From an uncultured Christensenella sp. (GTDB lineage Bacteria > Bacillota > Clostridia > Christensenellales > UBA3700), in NCBI GenBank assembly GCA_910576875.1, contig CAJTKI010000057.1:1-10393 (forward strand): DNA of 10,393 nucleotides, read 5' to 3'. Positions 6,324 through 10,393 of this stretch are shown one piece after another; the stretch's first letter is position 1; each line of letters begins with the position of its first letter. Below the pieces are notes generated by a model, which worked only from the letters and a program-made list of their open reading frames with translations, had not been told where the DNA came from and did not search any database. The translations under genes and the position numbers were made by a program.

Positions 6324-8016
6324 GACGGGTTTCCTCCTCGGCTTGGTTGTCTTGCGCGTTCAGCATATCGGCGCGCGCGCTCGCAGCCTGTTCGGGCTGA
6401 CCGGGCGTCGCTTCGAGCGTCTGCGATTGGATGGAATTGTCTTGCAGCGCGCGGAGCAATTCTTCTTGCGTGATTTCGCCGTTTGCGTGTTGCGCGTGCA
6501 AGGCGGCGCGTTCTTCTTCGGTCAGTTCCGCTTCCAGGATTTCGCCGCTGGACAATACGCCCGCGTCGGCAAAGCCGTCCGCTTTGTTTTGCTGTTTGGC
6601 GCGCAATTTGAGATCTTCGATGATCTGCGCGTGTTTCTTTTCGTTGAGATCCCAGAACAGGAACGGCAGCAGAAACAGCACCGAGCCGATGCACGTCACC
6701 AACGCCAATATGCGATACATCGGCGCGCGCAGCGACGGATCGTACAGGAAGTCATAGTTGTCCAACAATCCGAAATACGTATTGATCGCCGGCAAGAGCA
6801 GGTTGGTGCCGAGCATGACGATGGATCCGATGATCGCAAAGTTTTGCGAGAATCCTTCCAGTCGGTCGCCCGTCTTCCACTGTTGATAGTCCAGCGCGTC
6901 CGCGTTCATGGCGGGCGAGGTGATCATCTGCACCGCAACCGCCCAGTACACGACGTACAACACGATCGCCAGCCCGACGAACGAGTTGGGGAAGAGCATA
7001 AATACGCCCGCCGCGACCGCAACGATCGCGTTGGTAAGCAAGACGGTATTGCGTTTGCCGAGCAGGCGGCACAGCAGCGGCGCCAGCGCCATGCCCACGA
7101 GCGACGCCGTACCCATGATCAGCGTCAGGAAAGATTGGGTCACTTCGTTTTGCAAAATGTAGATATAGCCCCAAGTGAGCAAACCCGTTATGCCGCCGCG
7201 CGCGAACGCAAACCAGCTCGATATGTTGTTGATCCAGAAATAGCGGTTGCCGAGGATCGCTTTCATGCCGTCTTTGAATTTGACTTTGGCGACGTATTTT
7301 TTTGCGACGACGACGCGTTCTTTCGTGCCGAAGTACGCGATCAAACTCAGCGCCGCGCCGATTACGCCGAATACGGGGAAGATAATCTGATAAAATCTTT
7401 GATCGAGCTGTCCCAACGGGAAGAGTTTGGAGATCAGCGGGAAGAAGAATCCCGTGATCGTCGGCGCCATCGAATAGACGATCGACGATACCGAGATAAT
7501 GTCCGCGCGTTCCGCCGTGTTAGGCGAGATCAATTGCGACAACTGAATGTACATCCCGTAATAGAACTGATAAATAAAGTTCATGAAGATGAACACAACC
7601 CCGATCAGCGTGATGATCAGCGTATGCGACCAGTTGGGCTGTACGAACGCGACCAGCGAGCACAGCACGACCGACGGAAATCCTAACCATAATATAAAGG
7701 GTCTGGCTTTGCCGCGGCTGCTGTTTTTGGCGCCGACGTTATCGATCCAATAGCTTTTGAGGGGTTGGGAGACGAGCGTAAAGATCGTGTTGGCGGTGAG
7801 CAGGATCGTCAATTCGTTGGGCGTCATGCCGTAGATCGATCCGAGCAGCAGACAGTTGGTCGACAACGCGATCTGACCGACGACCGCGGCGACGAACATC
7901 ACGCCGATGCCGCCGACCGAGTAAGCGGCGATTTCTTTGTTGGAGACGTATCTGCCGTCGGCAGGTTTGTTCCAATGCAAAAAAATGCCTTTGATCATAT
8001 TGACAAGTTTCGACAT
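6310..8016 (-). CDS. GPH-family (MFS) cation symporter, probably for a glycoside or sugar
   Basis: This 568-residue inner-membrane transporter belongs to the glycoside-pentoside-hexuronide:cation symporter family (MFS_2). About 12 hydrophobic segments span residues 31-455. Family marks are YSVGGIGVMF at 32-41, the loop RGKARPFILW at 101-110 (compare the usual GxxRPW), and DALDYQQWKTGDRLEG at 373-388, the well-known late-helix D.xDYxxxxTGxRxEG motif. The substrate cannot be told from sequence; members carry melibiose, lactose, xylosides or glucuronides with Na+ or H+. The last ~110 residues (458-568) are a hydrophilic, Glu/Gln/Ala-rich cytoplasmic tail absent from typical members of about 450-480 residues. 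It starts at ATG 8016 with AGGGGGA just upstream, has a strong promoter at 8071-8099, and overlaps the downstream lipoprotein gene by 14 nt. Confidence 0.9.
   Translation of the reverse strand: MSKLVNMIKGIFLHWNKPADGRYVSNKEIAAYSVGGIGVMFVAAVVGQIALSTNCLLLGSIYGMTPNELTILLTANTIFTLVSQPLKSYWIDNVGAKNSSRGKARPFILWLGFPSVVLCSLVAFVQPNWSHTLIITLIGVVFIFMNFIYQFYYGMYIQLSQLISPNTAERADIISVSSIVYSMAPTITGFFFPLISKLFPLGQLDQRFYQIIFPVFGVIGAALSLIAYFGTKERVVVAKKYVAKVKFKDGMKAILGNRYFWINNISSWFAFARGGITGLLTWGYIYILQNEVTQSFLTLIMGTASLVGMALAPLLCRLLGKRNTVLLTNAIVAVAAGVFMLFPNSFVGLAIVLYVVYWAVAVQMITSPAMNADALDYQQWKTGDRLEGFSQNFAIIGSIVMLGTNLLLPAINTYFGLLDNYDFLYDPSLRAPMYRILALVTCIGSVLFLLPFLFWDLNEKKHAQIIEDLKLRAKQQNKADGFADAGVLSSGEILEAELTEEERAALHAQHANGEITQEELLRALQDNSIQSQTLEATPGQPEQAASARADMLNAQDNQAEEETRHEEE
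6333..6338 (-). promoter_or_regulatory. Ribosome-binding site inside the transporter coding sequence
   Basis: On the minus strand a perfect AGGAGG lies 9 nt before the lipoprotein ATG. The same bases encode part of the transporter's C-terminal Glu run (EEETRHEEE). This fixes the lipoprotein start and points to translational coupling. Confidence 0.8.
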
Positions 8017-8070
8017 ATATTCCCCCTGTGTCGCTTGTAATATGCGTCCGGCTCAGCCGCGCACAACATC

Positions 8071-8099
8071 ATCATAACAGATATTTGCGCGGTTGTAAA
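8071..8099 (-). promoter_or_regulatory. Promoter of the transporter-lipoprotein operon
   Basis: On the minus strand TTTACA (plus 8094-8099), a 17-bp spacer and TATGAT (plus 8071-8076) preceded by TGT form a near-consensus, extended -10 promoter. The predicted start lies about 47 nt upstream of the transporter ATG. Confidence 0.8.
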
Positions 8100-8223
8100 T
8101 ACCGAAATTTATTTGCTCCGTACGGGCGTATTTAGTCTCGATCTCGTATTTTTGCGGCGGGTGACGGTTTTGCGCGGTATCGTCGGGCGTTGCATTTTCG
8201 CGGGCGGAATTTGCGCAAATCGC

Positions 8224-8252
8224 TTTACTTTTGCAATCGACTGTGGTACGAT
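8224..8252 (+). promoter_or_regulatory. Promoter of the rpsF-ssb-rpsR operon
   Basis: TTTACT (8224-8229), a 17-bp spacer and TACGAT (8247-8252) with a TGG extension give a good sigma-A-type promoter. It leaves a leader of about 75 nt before rpsF. A 12-bp palindrome, ATTTGCGCAAAT (8209-8220), abuts it upstream; the inner TTTGCGCAAA also occurs at 1681-1690 between gltX and the dipeptidase gene. Confidence 0.7.
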
Positions 8253-8260
8253 ATCCATGC

Positions 8261-8332
8261 ATTTTGAAGGCTCTTCAAAATCCTTGCCCCCGATCACCTC
8301 GGGGGACGCTATCAGACCACAAGGAGGTTTTT
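8261..8332 (+). promoter_or_regulatory. Structured rpsF leader, possible S6:S18 autoregulatory site
   Basis: Three pairings are visible. ATTTTGAAG (8261-8269) pairs with 8273-8281. CCCCCGA (8287-8293) pairs with TCGGGGG (8299-8305). TCCTTG (8281-8286) pairs with CAAGGA (8320-8325), which is most of the AAGGAGG ribosome-binding site at 8321-8327. The last two stack on the 5' side, leaving a 14-nt single-stranded bulge (8306-8319). rpsF leaders in many bacteria are known to bind the S6:S18 complex and repress translation; I do not see an unpaired CCG as described for that motif, so the identity is open. Confidence 0.45.
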
Positions 8333-8614
8333 ATGAACAAATACGAGCTTTTGTTTATCATTGACAACGACGTCGCCGACGAAGCCAAAGAGGCCGTCAT
8401 CGACCGTATTACCAAGGTTGTCACCGATAACGGCGGCGAAGTCGAGTCCATGGACAAGTGGGGCACGCGCAAATACGCTTATCCCATCAATTTCAAGACC
8501 GAAGGTTACTACGTACTGGTCAATTTCAGTGCGCCGACCACCGTTCCCGCAGAGATCGAGCGTTTGGTTCGCATCATGGATGAGACCGTGCGCTGCATGA
8601 TCATCCGCAAGTAA
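8333..8614 (+). CDS. rpsF: 30S ribosomal protein bS6
   Basis: This 93-residue protein has the normal length and layout of S6, a ferredoxin-like fold that pairs with S18 in the platform of the small subunit and binds 16S rRNA. Diagnostic stretches are the N-terminal MNKYELLFII, the WGTRKYAYPI segment at 43-52 (family WGxRxLAYPI), the YYVLVNF strand at 59-65, and the ERLVRIMDETVRCMI helix and end at 76-90. AAGGAGG lies 5 nt before the ATG at 8333, which excludes the longer open frame from 8231 that runs through the promoter and leader. It is the first gene of rpsF-ssb-rpsR, an order conserved across Firmicutes. Expression is probably controlled by the structured leader. Confidence 0.98.
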   Translation: MNKYELLFIIDNDVADEAKEAVIDRITKVVTDNGGEVESMDKWGTRKYAYPINFKTEGYYVLVNFSAPTTVPAEIERLVRIMDETVRCMIIRK

Positions 8615-8624
8615 GGAGTATTGT

Positions 8625-9038
8625 ATGAACAAAGTCATCTTGATCGGCAATCTGACCCGTGACCCCGAAGCCGGCACCACGCCGAGCGGCGTCAATTATT
8701 GCAGATTCGCCATCGCGGTCAATCGTAGATTCTCTCGCGAGAACAACGAAGTAGACTATTTCAATATTTCTACTTGGCGCGGTCTCGCCGACAACTGCGC
8801 GCGTCTGCTCACCAAGGGCAGAAAAGTCGCGGTTACCGGCTCCATTCAGATCCGCAACTACGAGGGACAAGACGGTACGAGACGGACTTCTGTCGACGTT
8901 ACCGCAGACGAAGTCGAGTTCTTGGGCGCTCCCGCGGGCGCTCGCGCAGACGGCGACGGCGCTCCCGCGCCCGCTCCGTCCCGCAGAGCCGACGATATCA
9001 CGCAGCTTACTCCCGTAAGCGACGAATTACCATTCTAA
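8625..9038 (+). CDS. ssb: Single-stranded DNA-binding protein
   Basis: This 137-residue protein binds single-stranded DNA as a tetramer and recruits replication and repair partners. An OB fold occupies residues 1-100, with MNKVILIGNLTRDPE at the start, the usual YFNISTWRGLADNCARLL at 45-62, GRKVAVTGSIQIRNYE at 65-80 and VDVTADEVEFL at 90-100. A short Gly/Ala/Pro-rich linker leads to the acidic tip DELPF (133-137), the peptide that contacts partner proteins, slightly less acidic than the common DDDLPF or DDIPF. The linker is short for the family. AAGGAG overlaps the rpsF stop codon and lies 6 nt before the ATG. The gene sits between rpsF and rpsR in one operon, as in other Firmicutes, so it is the housekeeping SSB rather than a phage or plasmid copy. 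Confidence 0.97.
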   Translation: MNKVILIGNLTRDPEAGTTPSGVNYCRFAIAVNRRFSRENNEVDYFNISTWRGLADNCARLLTKGRKVAVTGSIQIRNYEGQDGTRRTSVDVTADEVEFLGAPAGARADGDGAPAPAPSRRADDITQLTPVSDELPF

Positions 9039-9054
9039 TAAGGAGAGTCCGACT

Positions 9055-9306
9055 ATGAGCGAAGAAAAAGTTGTTGCCAAACGCCCCGCGAAGAGAATGC
9101 CCCGCAAAAAGGTTTGCATTTTCTGCGTGGATAAGGTAGACGAAATCGATTACAAAGACGTTGCGAAATTGCGCAAATTCATTACCGAAAAGGGCAAAAT
9201 CCTGCCCAGAAGAATGAGCGGCGTTTGCGCGAAGCACCAAAGAGTGCTTGCCGAAGCGATCAAACGCGCGAGAGTCATGGCGCTGTTGCCGTACGTCGCG
9301 GAATAA
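9055..9306 (+). CDS. rpsR: 30S ribosomal protein bS18, zinc-type
   Basis: This 83-residue protein is S18, which binds S6 on the platform of the small ribosomal subunit. Family marks are EIDYKDVAKLRKFI at 30-43, KGKILPRRMSGVCAKHQR at 46-63, and the C-terminal AIKRARVMALLPY. Cys21, Cys24, Cys58 and His61 form a CxxC...CxxH set, so this is the zinc-binding (C+) form. Many Bacillus-type S18 proteins have lost these residues (C- form). AAGGAG lies 9 nt before the ATG, two bases after the ssb stop codon. It is the last gene of the operon and is followed within 25 nt by a strong terminator. A zinc-independent paralogue, if the genome has one, is not in this window. Confidence 0.98.
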   Translation: MSEEKVVAKRPAKRMPRKKVCIFCVDKVDEIDYKDVAKLRKFITEKGKILPRRMSGVCAKHQRVLAEAIKRARVMALLPYVAE

Positions 9307-9329
9307 TCGCGTCATTGCATTGTACATTG

Positions 9330-9355
9330 CGACCGTCCGTCGGACGGTCGTTTTT
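9330..9355 (+). terminator. Rho-independent terminator of the rpsF-ssb-rpsR operon
   Basis: A perfect 9-bp stem (CGACCGTCC with GGACGGTCG) around a GTC loop is followed by TTTTT, 24 nt after the rpsR stop. Confidence 0.95.
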
Positions 9356-9624
9356 ATTTGGCGCGGATCGGCGGCGGATCGCCATGTTGGGCGGCGCAAA
9401 GCGGCGGCAAGGAGATACGCAAGTCTGCGGAACGGCGATACACAAATCGCAAGCCCGCGGATCGGACGGGATAGAGTGCCGCGTTGGCAAACAGAGCGGG
9501 TATATCGAATGAAATTTGCCGTTTCGCGGTATCGGGGAGGGTGTCCGTTGTCGGATTGCATGCGCCGCGATCGATATATACGAGTCAAATACGGGGCGTT
9601 GCAAAGCTGTCTTGCGGGAATGCA
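9356..9624. other. 270-base stretch without a supported gene
   Basis: Between the rpsR terminator and the next hairpin there are only short frames lacking ribosome-binding sites and recognisable domains. One plus-strand frame spans it but begins inside rpsR and runs into the inverted repeat. I see no RNA gene, promoter or repeat. Confidence 0.5.
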
Positions 9625-9650
9625 AAAACGGGGCGAATCCGCCCCGTTTT
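9625..9650. terminator. Bidirectional terminator guarding the left side of the invertible segment
   Basis: An 11-bp perfect stem (AAAACGGGGCG at 9625-9635 with 9640-9650) closes an AATC loop, with T runs on both strands: TTTTGC rightward and TTTTTGC leftward. It sits 13 nt left of the left inverted repeat. It could therefore stop leftward transcripts leaving the invertible segment and rightward read-through entering it. Confidence 0.85.
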
Positions 9651-9663
9651 GCGATTCCATACA

Positions 9664-9691
9664 GTTCATGGAATATAACATTCCATGAACT
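9664..9691 (+). repeat. Left inverted repeat (IR-L) of a putative invertible promoter
   Basis: This 28-bp repeat matches the reverse complement of 9842-9869 at 26 of 28 positions. It is itself nearly a perfect palindrome: arms GTTCATGGAA (9664-9673) and TTCCATGAAC (9681-9690) flank the 7-bp asymmetric spacer TATAACA (9674-9680). On the plus strand it is followed by TTTT continuing its last T, so as RNA it also resembles a terminator hairpin. Confidence 0.85.
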
Positions 9692-9703
9692 TTTTACACA
9701 TTT

Positions 9704-9732
9704 ATATTAGCCACAATTTTATTTAAAGTCAA
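9704..9732 (-). promoter_or_regulatory. Promoter inside the invertible segment, pointing away from the surface gene
   Basis: On the minus strand TTGACT (plus 9727-9732), a 17-bp spacer and TAATAT (plus 9704-9709) make one of the best-matching promoters in the window. Transcription would start near 9697, just inside IR-L, run through that repeat, and meet the terminator at 9625-9650 within about 50-70 nt without crossing a gene. Confidence 0.8.
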
Positions 9733-9841
9733 GACAATCGTCCGTCAAAGTGCCGAAAGGCAATATTTTACAACGCTATTTGCGGTAAATCCGATAACTT
9801 TTCCTATAAAATCAGCTACCCAAATTCCGATACCCTACAAT

Positions 9842-9869
9842 AGTTCATGGAATGTTATAATCCACGAAC
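9842..9869 (-). repeat. Right inverted repeat (IR-R) of a putative invertible promoter
   Basis: Read on the minus strand this is the same 28-bp sequence as IR-L with two changes, both in one arm (GTTCGTGGAT instead of GTTCATGGAA). The TATAACA spacer and the TTCCATGAAC arm are unchanged. The opposite orientation of the asymmetric spacer is what recombination by inversion, rather than deletion, would require. Confidence 0.85.
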
Positions 9870-9922
9870 CGTTGTGTAGAAGTCGGGACGGACTAAGAGT
9901 ACGTGTCAGGAAGTGTAGTAGC

Positions 9923-10393
9923 ATGTTGAAACGCAAGATCGGACAACGATGGACGACAGCGATTTTGTCTTTCTGCGTATTGATTTGTATTTCGATTGTA
10001 TTGTGTAGCGGATTATTCGGATTGCAGGATTCGAATGCCGCTTTTGCATTTGACAACAGCAATTTGAACGATTCGACGACTGTATCGGTCGGAGAACTTT
10101 TGTTGGACGACTACGATACGTCCGTAAGCGGTAAAAAAGTATTCGGAGAAAACTTTTGGCAACTGATTGACAGTCTGCGCGGCGAAGGGGAAGAAGATGC
10201 CGAGATCGCGGATTTGTCCGACAAAAACGCGGACGCAATTCGCACTGCCAACGGCGGCAAGGATATTGTCGTTGAGATCGACGACAAATTATGGACTGTG
10301 ACGGATCTGCGCAAGCTGGACAACGGACAGGTCATCGCGACGATGTGGCTGGCGACGAGCGCGGAGACGTCGCAGTGGAATCTTTGGTCCGAG
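9923..10393 (+). CDS. Secreted or surface protein of unknown function (3' partial), downstream of the invertible promoter
   Basis: The frame is open from ATG 9923 to the window edge, giving 157 residues. The N-terminus (MLKRKIGQRW) and a hydrophobic stretch at about 12-34 form a long signal sequence, with a plausible cleavage after AFA (40-42). The visible mature part is acidic. It contains GKKVFGENFWQLID at 70-83 and KLWTVTDLRKLDNGQVIATM at 122-141, followed by WLATS and QWNLWSE. The WTVT...LW...QWNLW pattern reminds me of large, poorly described surface proteins of uncultured gut Clostridia, but I cannot name the family with confidence. AGGAAG lies 9 nt before the ATG, a weaker site than elsewhere in the window. 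No fixed promoter is apparent between IR-R and the start, so expression probably depends on the orientation of the upstream segment. Confidence 0.75.
   Translation, partial: MLKRKIGQRWTTAILSFCVLICISIVLCSGLFGLQDSNAAFAFDNSNLNDSTTVSVGELLLDDYDTSVSGKKVFGENFWQLIDSLRGEGEEDAEIADLSDKNADAIRTANGGKDIVVEIDDKLWTVTDLRKLDNGQVIATMWLATSAETSQWNLWSE

Larger units (their letters stand above)
9664..9869. other. Putative phase-variable invertible promoter segment (inverton), apparent OFF orientation
   Basis: Two 28-bp inverted repeats flank a 150-bp AT-rich segment (9692-9841) that carries no gene but has a near-consensus promoter directed leftward, away from the surface-protein gene starting at 9923. Inversion at the repeats maps base x to 19533 minus x, which would place the -35 at about 9801-9806 and the -10 at about 9824-9829, facing that gene. 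No comparable fixed promoter lies between the right repeat and the ATG; a weak rightward candidate (TTGCGG, 19 nt, TATAAA at 9805-9810) exists within the segment. No target-site duplication is visible outside the repeats. Invertible promoters upstream of surface-protein genes are known in Bacteroides and Enterobacteria, and invertible regulatory segments in Clostridioides; that this one inverts is inference. Confidence 0.75.

Noticed and set aside
9248..9688. Plus-strand 146-codon frame after rpsR
   Set aside because: It begins inside rpsR, passes through the rpsR terminator and ends within the inverted repeat; its composition is Arg/Cys-rich as expected of a shadow frame.
9664..9869. Reading the 206-bp inverted-repeat element as a MITE or IS remnant
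   Set aside because: No target-site duplication is visible outside the repeats, each repeat is itself palindromic with a conserved asymmetric spacer, and an oriented promoter lies inside. Only a genome-wide copy count would fully exclude it.
1..10393. CRISPR arrays, tRNA or rRNA genes
   Set aside because: No regularly spaced direct repeats and no tRNA-like T-arm sequence in a foldable context were found on either strand by eye.

Overview
The window looks like a chromosomal segment of an uncultured Clostridia-type Firmicute. The evidence is the rpsF-ssb-rpsR operon with consensus AAGGAG ribosome-binding sites, a zinc-type (C+) S18, a PepV-like dipeptidase, two Gram-positive-style lipoproteins and InlB-type (Listeria-Bacteroides) repeats. 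Codon use in most genes is rich in GCG, CGC, GAC and ACG. A more exact placement (for example within Christensenellales) would be a guess.

Left part (1-3300): the tail of a surface protein with a C-terminal membrane anchor ends at 242. It shares a bidirectional terminator with a leftward M20 dipeptidase gene (pepV-like, 309-1604). A compact divergent promoter region with two overlapping 14-bp palindromes separates it from gltX (1766-3232), which has its own terminator.

Middle (3301-8100): a well-marked promoter drives a monocistronic lipoprotein with three InlB-type repeats and a BspA-like leucine-rich domain (3451-4824). A 360-base stretch without a supported gene follows; it holds a second copy of a 29-nt sequence also found in the lipoprotein promoter. 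Then comes a leftward two-gene operon: a GPH/MFS sugar-cation symporter with a long hydrophilic tail (6310-8016) and, overlapping it by 14 nt, an unrecognised lipoprotein (5286-6323).

Right part (8200-10393): rpsF-ssb-rpsR, with a structured rpsF leader that can mask its own ribosome-binding site, ends at a strong terminator. About 270 bases without a supported gene follow, then a bidirectional terminator. Next is the most interesting object in the window: two 28-bp inverted repeats (26/28 identical, each nearly palindromic) flanking a 150-bp AT-rich segment. That segment carries a near-consensus promoter pointing away from the next gene, which encodes a secreted/surface protein beginning at 9923 and running off the window. 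This is the architecture of a phase-variable invertible promoter (inverton), read here in the apparent OFF orientation. Inversion would put the promoter about 85 nt upstream of the start codon. No recombinase gene is in the window.
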